From: Pseudoalteromonas undina
Lineage (GTDB): Bacteria; Pseudomonadota; Gammaproteobacteria; Enterobacterales; Alteromonadaceae
Direction of reading: 5' to 3'
Assembly (NCBI RefSeq): GCF_000238275.3
Contig: NZ_AHCF03000003.1
Coordinates: 1,798,001-1,862,000, forward strand
Length of the DNA: 64,000 nucleotides
The notes below the pieces were generated by a model, which did no database searches, was not told the DNA's origin, and worked only from the letters and a program-made list of their open reading frames with translations. How positions within the stretch are numbered: the stretch's first letter is position 1; each line of letters opens with the position of its first letter. The translations under genes were made by a program, and so were the position numbers. Positions 8,782 to 18,646 of the stretch are shown piece by piece.

Positions 8782-9507
8782 GTGAGTATAAAAGACAGTA
8801 TTTATGCCTCTGAGCAACAAGTAAAAGACTTTAGTTTTGATCAAAACGTGGTTGAAGTATTTCCCGACATGATCCAACGCTCGGTACCCGGTTACGCCAC
8901 CATAGTAAGTACCATGGGAAAATTAGCGGGTGAGTATGCTCAGCCTAATTCTAACCTTTACGACTTGGGCTGCTCGTTAGGGGCGGTTACCCTAAGTATG
9001 CGCCGTAATATTCAAACTGATAGCTGTCATATTATTGCTGTAGATAACTCACAAGCCATGGTGGAGCGTTGTAAGGTCCATTTACAAGGGTTTAGATCAG
9101 ACGTTCCTGTAACGGTTACCTTGGGTGATATTAACGAGCTTGATATTCAAAATGCCTCAGTAGTAGCGATGAATTTTACTCTGCAGTTTATTCCACCTGC
9201 GCAGCGCAAAGCGGTACTTGAAAAAATATACGCTAATTTAAAACCCGGTGGCGTTTTGCTATTAAGTGAAAAAATTAAAGCCGAAAATGAGCAATGTGAT
9301 AACTTACTGATTGACTTGCACCACGACTTTAAACGTCATAATGGCTACTCTGAGCTGGAAATAAGCCAAAAGCGTACCGCCATTGAAAACGTAATGCGCC
9401 CCGATACACTTAGCACACATACACAACGTTTAAGCGACATTGGTTTTAGCCAAACGCAAGTGTGGTATCAATGTTTTAATTTTTGCTCAATGGTAGCAAT
9501 TAAATAA
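8782..9507 (+). CDS. cmoA: Carboxy-S-adenosyl-L-methionine synthase
   Basis: CmoA converts SAM and prephenate to carboxy-SAM, the donor used by CmoB for wobble uridine modification. The 241-residue protein has the class I methyltransferase motif YDLGCSLGAVTLSM and the second-strand acidic residue in IAVDNSQAMVERC, followed by MNFTLQFIPP. It begins with GTG, giving MSIKDSIYASEQQVKDFSFD, the typical family N-terminus. cmoB follows after 15 bp, as in E. coli. Confidence 0.97.
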   Translation: MSIKDSIYASEQQVKDFSFDQNVVEVFPDMIQRSVPGYATIVSTMGKLAGEYAQPNSNLYDLGCSLGAVTLSMRRNIQTDSCHIIAVDNSQAMVERCKVHLQGFRSDVPVTVTLGDINELDIQNASVVAMNFTLQFIPPAQRKAVLEKIYANLKPGGVLLLSEKIKAENEQCDNLLIDLHHDFKRHNGYSELEISQKRTAIENVMRPDTLSTHTQRLSDIGFSQTQVWYQCFNFCSMVAIK

Positions 9508-9522
9508 TTTAGAGAGTGACAC

Positions 9523-10491
9523 ATGTCTGCATGGTTTAACCAATTTTACGCTGCTATTGCACAAAGCCCACTTAGCCACTGGCTAGAAACCTTGCCTGCG
9601 CAATTAAAGCATTGGCAACAAGAGGCCAGCCATGGCGATTTGCCTCAATGGCAAAAAGTACTAAAAAACTTACCTGAGGTATCAACAAACCAAGTTGATA
9701 TTGTCAGCAAAGTAGCAATAGGCGCGCCTGGCGAAATGACTGAAGGCGAAAAAAAGCAAACCACGCATTTATTAAAACGAATGATGCCTTGGCGTAAAGG
9801 CCCATTTAATGTGCACGGTATCGACATTAATACAGAATGGCGCAGTGACTGGAAATGGGATCGACTTCTACCGCATATTGAGCCATTAAAAGGCCGTACT
9901 GTATTAGATATTGGTTGTGGCTCGGGATATCACTTATGGCGTATGCGCGGTGAAGGTGCACAGTTTGTGGTGGGTATTGACCCATCTGACTTATTTTTGT
10001 GCCAGTTTCAGGCAATTAAACACTTCAACCCTGATGAAAACGTGCATTTATTACCATTAGGTGTAGAAGCCCTGCCAGAGCTTAAAGCATTTGATACGGT
10101 ATTTTCGATGGGAGTACTTTATCACCGTCGCTCACCTATCGACTTTTTAGCGCAATTAAAGGCACAGCTTCGCCCTGGTGGTGAGCTAGTACTTGAAACT
10201 TTAGTTATTGAAGGCGATGAAAACACCGTTTTAGTACCGACCGACCGCTACGCAAAAATGCGTAATGTATGGTTTATTCCAAGCACTGCGGCATTAAAAT
10301 TGTGGATGGAACGTGTTGGCTTTAAAGATGTGCAAATTAAAGATTGTGCTATTACAACGCTCGACGAGCAGCGTAAAACTGACTGGATGGAAAACGAATC
10401 TTTAGTTGACTTTTTAGACCCTACTGACACCAGTAAAACCATTGAAGGCTACCCTGCTCCACTTAGAGCGATACTTACAGCAAAAGCCTAA
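9523..10491 (+). CDS. cmoB: tRNA U34 carboxymethyltransferase
   Basis: CmoB transfers the carboxymethyl group of carboxy-SAM to 5-hydroxyuridine-34, making cmo5U so that one tRNA can read several synonymous codons. The 322 residues (E. coli ~323) have an N-terminal helical extension, the conserved WRSDWKWDR segment, a SAM site [15 protein letters not shown], and [13 protein letters not shown]. It sits 15 bp after cmoA and is followed by a strong terminator. Confidence 0.97.
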   Translation: MSAWFNQFYAAIAQSPLSHWLETLPAQLKHWQQEASHGDLPQWQKVLKNLPEVSTNQVDIVSKVAIGAPGEMTEGEKKQTTHLLKRMMPWRKGPFNVHGIDINTEWRSDWKWDRLLPHIEPLKGRTVLDIGCGSGYHLWRMRGEGAQFVVGIDPSDLFLCQFQAIKHFNPDENVHLLPLGVEALPELKAFDTVFSMGVLYHRRSPIDFLAQLKAQLRPGGELVLETLVIEGDENTVLVPTDRYAKMRNVWFIPSTAALKLWMERVGFKDVQIKDCAITTLDEQRKTDWMENESLVDFLDPTDTSKTIEGYPAPLRAILTAKA

Positions 10492-10520
10492 TTTGTAGTA
10501 TTAATTTTTATTTTCATGTT

Positions 10521-10547
10521 AAAAAGCGCCATTGGGCGCTTTTTTTG
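10521..10547 (+). terminator. Terminator after cmoB
   Basis: AAAAAGCGCC pairs with GGCGCTTTTT over a short loop and is followed by a T-tract, 30 bp past the cmoB stop. Confidence 0.9.
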
Positions 10548-10687
10548 TTTACTAATGCAACAATTAGCGGACAAGTGTCCTTGTCTTTAAAATCAAATCC
10601 AGATTTCAACTAGCCGCGCCCTTGCAATTGTTGTAAAATACGCGCGTTTCTAAGTAAGCATCAAAACAACTATTTTGAGGAAAACCT

Positions 10688-11740
10688 GTGAGCGAACAAA
10701 AACAGTCTCTAAGCTATAAAGACGCGGGCGTGGATATCGACGCTGGTAATGCACTTGTTGAGCGTATTAAAGGCGTAGTTAAAAAAACTCGTCGTCCTGA
10801 AGTGATGGGCGGAATTGGTGGTTTTGGCGCACTTTGCGAAATTCCTGAAGGTTATAAGCAACCTGTACTTGTAGCAGGCACTGACGGTGTTGGCACTAAG
10901 TTACGTTTAGCAATTGACCTTAAAAAGCACGATACCGTAGGTATCGACTTAGTTGCGATGTGTGTAAATGATTTAATAGTACAAGGCGCTGAACCCCTGT
11001 TTTTTCTAGATTACTATGCAACGGGTAAACTAGATGTAGACACAGCAGCCGACGTAGTAACCGGTATTGGTAAAGGTTGTGAAATTTCAGGTTGTGCCCT
11101 AATTGGTGGCGAAACAGCTGAAATGCCAGGTATGTATGATGGTGAAGACTACGACATGGCAGGCTTTTGTACCGGTGTGGTAGAAAAATCAAAAATTATT
11201 GATGGCACTAAAGTAGCCGCAGGCGATCAGCTAATTGCGCTTGCTTCTAGTGGTCCACACTCAAACGGTTTCTCACTAATTCGTAAAGTATTAGAAGTCT
11301 CTAACGCTGATACTAACCAAGTGATTGATGGCAAAACCTTAGGTGAGCACCTTTTAGAACCAACACGCATTTACGTTAAGCCATTACTTGAGTTGTTTAA
11401 GCAAGTAGATGTGCATGCGCTTTCGCATATTACTGGTGGCGGTTTTTGGGAAAATATCCCTCGTGTATTACCTGAATCTGCTAAAGCGATTGTTAAAGGT
11501 GATAGCTGGCAGTGGCCTACTGTATTTAGTTGGTTGCAAGAAAATGGCAATATTACCACTCACGAAATGTACCGCACATTCAACTGTGGCGTAGGTATGG
11601 TGTTAGTTGTACCTGCAGATCAACTTGATAACAGCATAAACATTTTAAAAGATCTTGGCGAAAACGCATGGCACCTTGGTGAAATTCAAGATGCGGTTGC
11701 GGGCGAAGAGCAAGTTGAAATTGTAGGTGGTGCTGCGTAA
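10688..11740 (+). CDS. purM: Phosphoribosylformylglycinamidine cyclo-ligase (AIR synthetase)
   Basis: PurM catalyses the ATP-dependent closure of FGAM to AIR in purine synthesis. The 350-residue protein starts with GTG behind a good ribosome site (GAGGAAAA). Family motifs include [33 protein letters not shown], the [11 protein letters not shown] loop and [14 protein letters not shown]. Its stop codon overlaps the purN start in TAATG, so the two are coupled. A PurR operator could not be identified with confidence in the 140 bp between the cmoB terminator and the start. Confidence 0.98.
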   Translation: MSEQKQSLSYKDAGVDIDAGNALVERIKGVVKKTRRPEVMGGIGGFGALCEIPEGYKQPVLVAGTDGVGTKLRLAIDLKKHDTVGIDLVAMCVNDLIVQGAEPLFFLDYYATGKLDVDTAADVVTGIGKGCEISGCALIGGETAEMPGMYDGEDYDMAGFCTGVVEKSKIIDGTKVAAGDQLIALASSGPHSNGFSLIRKVLEVSNADTNQVIDGKTLGEHLLEPTRIYVKPLLELFKQVDVHALSHITGGGFWENIPRVLPESAKAIVKGDSWQWPTVFSWLQENGNITTHEMYRTFNCGVGMVLVVPADQLDNSINILKDLGENAWHLGEIQDAVAGEEQVEIVGGAA

Positions 11741-12387
11741 TGGCACCCACTCGTCTAGTAGTTTTAATCTCAGGCAGTGGCTCAAATTTACAAGCCATTA
11801 TTGATGCCTGTGAAAGCGGCGAGATAAACGCTCATATTGCGGCTGTTATTAGTAATAAAACAGACGCATATGGGTTAGAGCGTGCAAAAAGTGTAGGCAT
11901 TGCTACGCAAGTACTGAGTCATAAAGAGTTTGACTCACGCGAAGCTTACGATGCCCAGTTAATGCATATAATTGACTCTTTTGAACCAAATCTAGTTGTA
12001 TTAGCTGGGTTTATGCGTATTCTAACTCCTAGCTTAGTGCAAAAATATGTTGGAAAAATGTTGAACATTCATCCATCTTTGTTGCCTAAGTACCAGGGGC
12101 TGAATACCCACCAAAGAGCAATTGATGCAAAAGACGACGTTCACGGCGTTAGTGTTCACTTTGTAACTGAAGAATTAGATGGCGGACCCGTTATTCTTCA
12201 AGCTAAAGTGCCTGTATTAGCAAACGATACAGCAGACACGCTCGCTAAACGTGTGCATGCGCAAGAGCACATAATTTATCCTTTGGTGGTCAAGTGGTTC
12301 AGTGAACAACGACTTACGATGGAAGCAGATTATGCAGTTCTTGACGAAAAACAACTTCCTGCACACGGCGCGCACTACCCAAAATAA
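11740..12387 (+). CDS. purN: Phosphoribosylglycinamide formyltransferase (GART)
   Basis: PurN formylates GAR with 10-formyl-THF. The 215-residue protein has the N-terminal VVLISGSGSNLQAIIDACE, the folate-binding region LAGFMRIL, catalytic residues in MLNIHPSLLPKY (Asn, His) and the Asp of ELDGGPVI. It overlaps purM by 1 bp. Its last 56 nt overlap the start of the DUF3108 gene in another frame. Confidence 0.98.
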   Translation: MAPTRLVVLISGSGSNLQAIIDACESGEINAHIAAVISNKTDAYGLERAKSVGIATQVLSHKEFDSREAYDAQLMHIIDSFEPNLVVLAGFMRILTPSLVQKYVGKMLNIHPSLLPKYQGLNTHQRAIDAKDDVHGVSVHFVTEELDGGPVILQAKVPVLANDTADTLAKRVHAQEHIIYPLVVKWFSEQRLTMEADYAVLDEKQLPAHGAHYPK

Positions 12388-13138
12388 AAAATTAAGTGCT
12401 TGGCTACTATGTGCGGGCACTTTATTACTTCCTACCAGCCTGATTGCAGGCGAGTTAACCCAGTACCAAGCTAGTTATGATATTTTGCGCAAAGGCACTA
12501 ATCATGGCAAAGCCGAGCGTGAACTAAAAAAACTCGATAATAATAACTACCAAGTCACTTACCACAGCGATATTGAATGGATGATTTTCTCTGACTCACG
12601 TCAAGAGTCATCAACCTTTAGCTTTATGAATGATAAAGTAGAGCCTATTGATTACACGATGATCCGCACAGGCACTGGGCCTGACAAAAAGTATGAAATT
12701 AACTTTGACCGTCTAACCAAAACTGTTACCAGTAACACCAGCGATTACCCGTTAAAATGCCAATGGCATGATAACTTCCAAGATGGTATTTCTTATCAAG
12801 TACAAGTTCGTGAAGGTCTTAAAAAAGGCAAAACCAACTTCTCGTTTCCGTTGGTTGATAAAAAAGGTAATTGCCGTGACTACGACTTTGAAGTGGTAGA
12901 AACCGAAATGATTTCTCTGCCTATAGGTAATGTAGAAGCAGTGAAAGTTAAACGCTTATACGATAACGATAAACGCCAAGCTTTAGCCTGGTTTGCCCCA
13001 GAAATGGATTACATGCTAGTGCGCATGTGGAAGGGTGAAAAAGGTGTGGAGCAGTTTGAAGTGCAAATGAAATCGTTTACCGTGATCAACCCACCTGCTT
13101 TACCTGCAGAAGTGAAAAACGAACTATCACCAGAGTAA
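12332..13138 (+). CDS. DUF3108 domain exported protein
   Basis: The ATG at 12332 is preferred because GGAAG lies 6 nt upstream; a GTG at 12302 is also in frame. The 268 residues begin with an N-terminal extension and a signal sequence (LSAWLLCAGTLLLPTSLIAG). The mature protein matches DUF3108 periplasmic beta-barrel-like proteins: ELTQYQASYDILRKG at the start and AWFAPEMDYMLVRM near the end. DUF3108 proteins commonly lie next to purN in gammaproteobacteria. The function is unknown. The unusual overlap into purN coding sequence suggests tight co-expression. Confidence 0.85.
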   Translation: MQFLTKNNFLHTARTTQNKKLSAWLLCAGTLLLPTSLIAGELTQYQASYDILRKGTNHGKAERELKKLDNNNYQVTYHSDIEWMIFSDSRQESSTFSFMNDKVEPIDYTMIRTGTGPDKKYEINFDRLTKTVTSNTSDYPLKCQWHDNFQDGISYQVQVREGLKKGKTNFSFPLVDKKGNCRDYDFEVVETEMISLPIGNVEAVKVKRLYDNDKRQALAWFAPEMDYMLVRMWKGEKGVEQFEVQMKSFTVINPPALPAEVKNELSPE

Positions 13139-13154
13139 ATTGCTTACAAGGTGA

Positions 13155-13189
13155 AAGGCCCAAGTGTGACGACCATAACTTGGGCTTTT
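13155..13189 (+). terminator. Terminator after the purMN-DUF3108 operon
   Basis: A GCCCAAGT stem pairs with ACTTGGGC across about 12 nt and is followed by TTTTCATTTT. Confidence 0.75.
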
Positions 13190-13245
13190 CATTTTAATAC
13201 TTAAATTTAAAACTTTAAGCTGGGTTTCATTTCACTCTACCCAAG

Positions 13246-14010
13246 CTACATTAATTCACCCATTTTAAATAACGCAAACTCTCCTGGCTGCATTTTTTGC
13301 CAGCGCTCATCATTAGTTAATGGCCTTGTTGCTATAACCGTTACTACATCGTTTGGTGTGGTTTCTTGTTGAAAGTCGACCACCATGTCAGCATCAATCA
13401 ATGTAGCTTTACCAAATGGTGCACGGCGCGTTATATAATGTAAGTTATTAGTACAATACGCTAAAACAAATACACCATCGGTCAATAACATATTAAATAC
13501 GCCCTTTTCACGTAGCGTATGCGAAAGCTTGGCGGCGTATCTAAAAACCGATGCCATATTACTTGGACGCTTTGGGTATTTTTCGCGAATTTTGTCAAGT
13601 AACCAACAAAAAGCGAGTTCACTGTCGGTGTTTCCCACAGGTCGATAATACTCTGGTTTTAAATCGTGATAATTTGAAAGCTGCCCATTGTGTGCATAGG
13701 TTATTTCGCGCCCCCACAACTCTCGGGTAAACGGATGAGTGTTTTCAAGACACACCCGACCACGATTCCCTTGGCGAATATGACTAATTACCGATACGCT
13801 TTTAATTGGGTACGCTTTTACCAGCTTTGCTATTTCTGACTGGTAACTTGGCTCTGGATCTTTAAAGGTTCTGCAACCTTTACCTTCATAAAAAGTAATA
13901 CCCCAGCCATCTTTATGCGGGCCAGTATTTCCACCACGCTCCAACAACCCTGAAAAACTAAAACAAATATCCGTTGGCACATTGGCTGACATGCCAAGTA
14001 ATTCACACAT
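13246..14010 (-). CDS. yafJ: Class II glutamine amidotransferase (YafJ-like)
   Basis: This is a 254-residue Ntn-hydrolase-type glutaminase domain. Cys2 in MCELLGMSAN is the N-terminal nucleophile once Met is removed. Other class II elements are HKDGWGITFYEG, SHIRQGNRG, the THPFTREL loop and TYAHNGQL with GNTDSELAFCWLL. The synthetase half found in GlmS or PurF is missing, as in other YafJ proteins. The ammonia acceptor is unknown. Confidence 0.92.
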   Translation of the reverse strand: MCELLGMSANVPTDICFSFSGLLERGGNTGPHKDGWGITFYEGKGCRTFKDPEPSYQSEIAKLVKAYPIKSVSVISHIRQGNRGRVCLENTHPFTRELWGREITYAHNGQLSNYHDLKPEYYRPVGNTDSELAFCWLLDKIREKYPKRPSNMASVFRYAAKLSHTLREKGVFNMLLTDGVFVLAYCTNNLHYITRRAPFGKATLIDADMVVDFQQETTPNDVVTVIATRPLTNDERWQKMQPGEFALFKMGELM

Positions 14011-14319
14011 AAAATAAATAAACCTTTAAAAAGCTAAACATAGAATATCGTTCTATTTTTAATAAGCGTACACTGATCATCATAAGTATATTTACTTAAT
14101 TAAACTTATATTACTACTAGATTAATTGATTTTTTTAATGCTTATATTTTTTTATGATAAGCCAAAATAAACGATTACAGCCAAACTGTTCGTATAACAT
14201 ACAACGCATTGTAATAATCGTACCGATAACTACACTTTAATCTAAGTAATGTACTTGAAACTTAGCGTTACTAGCGCTACTCTAAACGAGGTGGTCTGAC
14301 CTCTATTAAGGAATTAGCA
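14011..14319. other. AT-rich divergent intergenic region yafJ/fadE
   Basis: This 309-bp stretch has no coding signal. It holds the divergent promoters; the fadE-proximal 70 bp contain a plausible -35/-10 pair (TTGAAA at 14255, TACTCT at 14278, 17-bp spacer) and a FadR-like site. The rest is AT-rich with no other clear motif. Confidence 0.5.
14289..14305 (+). promoter_or_regulatory. Candidate FadR operator before fadE
   Basis: The core TGGTCTGACCT (14292-14302) has the GGTCnGACC heart of FadR sites and matches the E. coli fadL operator core except for the central base. It would overlap the transcription start of the proposed promoter, fitting repression that is relieved by acyl-CoA. Confidence 0.5.
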
Positions 14320-16782
14320 ATGACACTCATATTTACACTTGGTTTAATCGCACTGCTCAGCATTGCGCTTTACCACAGAGCGAGTTGGAACACAGCACTT
14401 GGTGTTTCTGCCGCAACATTATTAATTGGTACCTTTGCTGGTGCTTTTGGTTTAATTAGCTGGGTGATCTTTTTAATCATCGCAGTGCCTCTTTCAGTTA
14501 CTGGTATTCGCCAGCAATACATTATCAAACCTATTTTCACCATCTTTAAAAAAGTAACACCGAGTATGTCTGACACCGAAAAGTCAGCAATCGATGCGGG
14601 TACTACGTGGTGGGAAGCGGATTTATTTTGTGGTAATCCAGATTGGAAAAAGCTTCACCAGTATCCAGTTCCAAAACTTACTATTGAAGAGCAGGCATTT
14701 ATCGACGGCCCTGTTGAAGTTGTATGTAGTATGCTTGATGATTGGGAAGCTACGCATGAGCTGACTGATTTACCTCAGGATGTATGGCAATATCTAAAAG
14801 ATAACAAGTTCTTTGCCATGATCATTAAAAAGGAATACGGCGGCTTAGAATTCTCTGCATTTGCACAATCGTGTGTACTGCAAAAACTAACCAGTAAATC
14901 AACATTGCTTTCGTCAATTGTTGGTGTACCTAACTCGTTAGGCCCAGGTGAGCTATTACAGCACTATGGTACTGAAGACCAAAAAAATCATTACTTACCG
15001 CGTTTAGCAAGCGGTCAAGAAATTCCATGTTTTGCACTTACCTCGCCAGAGGCGGGTTCTGATGCAAGCTCAATTCCAGACTACGGTGTAGTGTGTAAAG
15101 GGCAATGGAATGGCGAAGAAGTAGTTGGTGTAAGCCTTACATGGAACAAACGTTACATAACACTTGCGCCTGTAGCTACGGTGCTTGGTCTAGCATTTAA
15201 GTTACAAGATCCTGATGGATTATTAAGCGACGTTAAAGAGCCAGGTATTACCTGTGCACTTATCCCAACAGATACCCCTGGGGTAGAAATTGGTCGTCGT
15301 CACTTCCCGCTTAATGTGCCGTTCCAAAACGGCCCTACTCGCGGTAAAGATATTTTCGTTCCACTTGATTACATTATTGGCGGCCCAGAAATGGCTGGTC
15401 AAGGCTGGCGTATGCTAGTTGAATGTTTATCGGTTGGTCGTGCTATTACGTTGCCGTCAAATTCAGCCGGTGGCATTAAAATGATTGCAGTAGCAACCGG
15501 TGCTTATAGCCGTATTCGTCGTCAATTCCGCTTACCTATTGGTAAAATGGAAGGGGTTGAAGAATCAATGGCCAAACTTGCTGGTTATGCTTACAGCTCA
15601 GACGCTGCAGTAAGCATGTCTACGGGCGCGGTTGATTTAGGCGAGAAGCCATCAGTTGTGTCGGCGATTATTAAGTACCACCTTACCGAGCAAATGCGCG
15701 ATTCAACCATTCATGCAATGGACGTGCTAGGCGGTAAAGGGATCATGCTTGGGCCAAATAACTATTTGGGTCGTGGCTATCAAGGTGCACCTATTGCCAT
15801 TACCGTTGAAGGTGCAAACATCTTGACCCGTAATATGATTATTTATGGTCAAGGTGCAATTCGTTGTCATCCATTTGTACTTACCGAGCTAGGTGCGTGT
15901 GAAATTGAAGACCGCGAAGAAGCGCTTAACGTATTTGATAAAGCGCTAATGGGTCACATTGGCTTTACCATGTCTAACCTTGTACGTACTAAGTGGCTTG
16001 CGCTTACTGGCGCTCGCTTTACTAGCGTGCCATACAAAGACGAAACTGCAGAGTTTTACCGTATTGCGTCTCGCTTTAGTGCATCACTTGCACTTATGTC
16101 AGACATTAGCATGGCGGTATTTGGTGGATCTCTTAAACGTAAAGAACGTATTTCAGCACGTTTAGGCGACTTATTAAGTTACCTTTACTTAGTATCTGCA
16201 ACGCTAAAACGTTACAACGACGAAGGCCGTAAAAAAGAAGATTTTGCATTGGTTCAATGGAGCTGTCAGGATCACCTTTACCACTGCCAGCGTGCACTTG
16301 CTGACTTAATCAATAACATGCCGTCGGCTCCACTACGTGGTGTTTTAAAAGTATTGTTATTCCCGTTTGGTCGTCCGGTTCGTAAACCTACCGACAAACT
16401 TGAGCACAAACTAGCGCAGTTGTTACAAGTTCCTAGCGAAACACGTAATCGTTTAGCAAGCTATGTATACCTTACAAACGAACCGCTTAACCTTGTAGGC
16501 CGTCAAGAGCAAACGCTTAAAGACGTTCTAGAAGTAGAGCCATTGTTTGAGCGTGTATGTAAAGAGAAAGGCGTAAAGCTGCCATTCTTCCAGCTTGATA
16601 AAGTGGCGCAAATGGGTTTAGAAGCGGGTATTTTAAGCCAAGCAGAAGCCGATAAGCTCGCTGCAGTTGAAAAAGATCGTCTAGACGTGATTAATGTTGA
16701 TGACTTTGACCCTGCAGATTTACTTGCTGGCAAAGCAGCGCGTAATAGCAAAGCTAAAGCTAAAAAGGCAGATGCTGCTTAA
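14320..16782 (+). CDS. fadE: Acyl-CoA dehydrogenase FadE
   Basis: FadE performs the first FAD-dependent oxidation of fatty acyl-CoA in beta-oxidation. The 820 residues agree with the long gammaproteobacterial form (E. coli 814). Residues 1-70 contain two membrane helices, typical of FadE. The ACAD core follows with [15 protein letters not shown], the flavin-contacting [15 protein letters not shown], and [18 protein letters not shown]. The ~250-residue C-terminal extension is specific to this family. It is monocistronic, with a candidate FadR site in the leader and a terminator inside the end of the convergent gene. Confidence 0.96.
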   Translation: MTLIFTLGLIALLSIALYHRASWNTALGVSAATLLIGTFAGAFGLISWVIFLIIAVPLSVTGIRQQYIIKPIFTIFKKVTPSMSDTEKSAIDAGTTWWEADLFCGNPDWKKLHQYPVPKLTIEEQAFIDGPVEVVCSMLDDWEATHELTDLPQDVWQYLKDNKFFAMIIKKEYGGLEFSAFAQSCVLQKLTSKSTLLSSIVGVPNSLGPGELLQHYGTEDQKNHYLPRLASGQEIPCFALTSPEAGSDASSIPDYGVVCKGQWNGEEVVGVSLTWNKRYITLAPVATVLGLAFKLQDPDGLLSDVKEPGITCALIPTDTPGVEIGRRHFPLNVPFQNGPTRGKDIFVPLDYIIGGPEMAGQGWRMLVECLSVGRAITLPSNSAGGIKMIAVATGAYSRIRRQFRLPIGKMEGVEESMAKLAGYAYSSDAAVSMSTGAVDLGEKPSVVSAIIKYHLTEQMRDSTIHAMDVLGGKGIMLGPNNYLGRGYQGAPIAITVEGANILTRNMIIYGQGAIRCHPFVLTELGACEIEDREEALNVFDKALMGHIGFTMSNLVRTKWLALTGARFTSVPYKDETAEFYRIASRFSASLALMSDISMAVFGGSLKRKERISARLGDLLSYLYLVSATLKRYNDEGRKKEDFALVQWSCQDHLYHCQRALADLINNMPSAPLRGVLKVLLFPFGRPVRKPTDKLEHKLAQLLQVPSETRNRLASYVYLTNEPLNLVGRQEQTLKDVLEVEPLFERVCKEKGVKLPFFQLDKVAQMGLEAGILSQAEADKLAAVEKDRLDVINVDDFDPADLLAGKAARNSKAKAKKADAA

Positions 16783-16787
16783 CTTTA

Positions 16788-17909
16788 CTAATAAAAGCTA
16801 AGCAACACACCTGTTATAACCATCCAAACCAGCGCATAATGCGCTGGTTTTTTTTGCGCTAAGGCCTGTTGTAGTAAACACCAAACAACCCCTATTACTA
16901 GCAATAAGCAATTTGCTTGATTAAATAAAACCACAAAACCAACCAGTGCGAGTAATAATACAATTAAGCTAGGAATAAATAAGCTAACAAAGAATGCTGT
17001 TTGCTTATTCTGCATGTTAAAAAACACACTGTACTGCTGATATAGGTGACGACAATCAAATTGTAGTGAGCTACTAAATAACACCACAAAGGCAAGTGAC
17101 AAAATACTGAATATAGCAGCTAAATCAGCGCGCTCTTGTAACAACACCTTGGATGCCATAAATACACATAGTAATAAAGCTCCTCGCCATATCAAAGCCC
17201 AGCTATTATGCATAAAAAATAACAGCCAAAAGCCTGTAAGTGAATTCAACTTTAGCTTAGCTGTAGCATTAAAAGGGACCATCAAGGTACTTAGCGAAAA
17301 TAACAGAACAAAGCCGCTATGATAAAGCAATGGACTGACATCAAGCGGTAACGTTGCCCAAATTGCGGATAACAAAAAACCATAAACCAGCGCTATTGGC
17401 TTGTATAAACATAAAATGCCGAGCACAAATTGCAATAGTAAAAACAACCAGAAATGCGGCACTCTAAGCCACTGACTCACACTAAGATCAATCGCGATAA
17501 TGAGGCTCGCAATCAACCAGCCATTGCTTAAAAGTAATAGCTTTATATCCATAAAACCAAGCCAATATCGCTTCACCAATGTTTGTTGAAAGGCACGTTG
17601 AGCGCTGTTTTTTATAGCAGATTTCATTGCGCTCAACATGACACTTTGCAACAGCAAATACAGCCAAGCCATCTGTGCACCATACTGCGGTGCATCGCTG
17701 CTATCGATAATTCTTCCCAGCCCTAAAAACAACAGTAAAATCATACCAAGCATGGCAGAGCCAAGTACCACTAGAAATAACAAGCCAAAGTTTTTAAGTT
17801 GCAACAATAATTGCGTGAGTTCAGTTTTGTAAGCCTGATAACGATAATCCATAAAGGAGCGATATTGCCCGATTGATTGTTTTAAATTTGCAATCATAAC
17901 GGTATACAC
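16788..17909 (-). CDS. Membrane protein, probable ABC exporter permease
   Basis: The 373 residues contain about ten hydrophobic segments and no soluble domain. I do not recognise the family from motifs. The gene overlaps the upstream ATPase gene by 16 bp, so it very probably encodes the membrane partner of that ABC transporter. An N-terminal cytoplasmic helix (SIGQYRSFMDYRYQAYKTE) precedes the first membrane segment. The substrate is unknown. The last codons double as the fadE terminator on the opposite strand. Confidence 0.6.
   Translation of the reverse strand: MYTVMIANLKQSIGQYRSFMDYRYQAYKTELTQLLLQLKNFGLLFLVVLGSAMLGMILLLFLGLGRIIDSSDAPQYGAQMAWLYLLLQSVMLSAMKSAIKNSAQRAFQQTLVKRYWLGFMDIKLLLLSNGWLIASLIIAIDLSVSQWLRVPHFWLFLLLQFVLGILCLYKPIALVYGFLLSAIWATLPLDVSPLLYHSGFVLLFSLSTLMVPFNATAKLKLNSLTGFWLLFFMHNSWALIWRGALLLCVFMASKVLLQERADLAAIFSILSLAFVVLFSSSLQFDCRHLYQQYSVFFNMQNKQTAFFVSLFIPSLIVLLLALVGFVVLFNQANCLLLVIGVVWCLLQQALAQKKPAHYALVWMVITGVLLSFY
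16827..16857 (+). terminator. fadE terminator embedded in a convergent gene
   Basis: AACCAGCGC pairs with GCGCTGGTT over the loop ATAAT, followed by eight T. The hairpin lies 45 bp past the fadE stop and inside the last codons of the minus-strand permease gene. Confidence 0.9.
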
Positions 17910-18484
17910 TCAAAGCCACGCTCAATAAATGGCGCTGGTTCATGGCAAGTGATGACTATTTGCCCATTTGGCTTATCCATTAGATATTCATCAAGCAGCA
18001 CTAATAAATACTGAATACTGGCTTGATCAAGTGCTGCGCTGGGTTCGTCTAGAAGTAAATAAGGTGCATCACGCATAAGCGCTAAAATTAACTGGCATTT
18101 CTTTTGATTACCTGACGACAGCGCATCAAAACGAGTATTTAAAAATTCATTGAAATTAAACCCATCTATTATTGTTGTTGGCCAACTACAATCCAGCGTA
18201 TTCGCAGATAAGTTAATTATTTGCTTTGCAGTCAAAAAGTCGGGTAAAGCAATACGGTCTGAGGCTATAGCAACTTGCTTATGTGGTTCGGTTAATGCTT
18301 TGCCTGAAAACAAAATCTGCCCACTTTGGCGCGTTTCAAGCTCAGCTAGCATCATCAACAACGTTGTTTTACCTAGGCCATTTGGCGCTTCAATGCATAT
18401 TTTAGGTGCACAAAATTGCACGCTATAGCCACTGTACAATACGTTTTCAGCAAACTGTTTATGTAACCCAATGACTTCTATCAT
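17894..18484 (-). CDS. ABC transporter ATP-binding protein
   Basis: This is a compact 196-residue nucleotide-binding domain. Walker A is EAPNGLGKTTLL, where Ala replaces the first Gly of GxxGxGK. The signature is LSSGNQKKCQL, Walker B is YLLLDEPSAALD, and the H-loop is VITCHEP. The size and organisation resemble CcmA-like or bacteriocin-type exporter ATPases. The start overlaps nothing upstream; the 3' end overlaps the permease gene. Confidence 0.88.
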   Translation of the reverse strand: MIEVIGLHKQFAENVLYSGYSVQFCAPKICIEAPNGLGKTTLLMMLAELETRQSGQILFSGKALTEPHKQVAIASDRIALPDFLTAKQIINLSANTLDCSWPTTIIDGFNFNEFLNTRFDALSSGNQKKCQLILALMRDAPYLLLDEPSAALDQASIQYLLVLLDEYLMDKPNGQIVITCHEPAPFIERGFECIPL

Positions 18485-18646
18485 AAATACTCCCTGATTT
18501 TGAAAGTGAATTATAACTGGTTTTCTATTTTCGTGGGCTACATGGTTTGTAACACTTTATTGCAGTTCGAGTAGGCTAATTACTTGCGTTTAAAAAATGT
18601 TCGGTTAACACTAAAAGTCTATAATTATAATCCAAGGAATGTATCT

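Noticed and set aside
10600..10687. PurR operator upstream of purM
   Set aside because: A GCGCGTTT stretch is suggestive, but the palindrome expected for PurR (ACGCAAACGTTTGCGT) is not present.
10920..11192. Minus-strand frame inside purM
   Set aside because: It has a low-complexity shadow composition, no ribosome site, and the opposite strand is strongly conserved coding.
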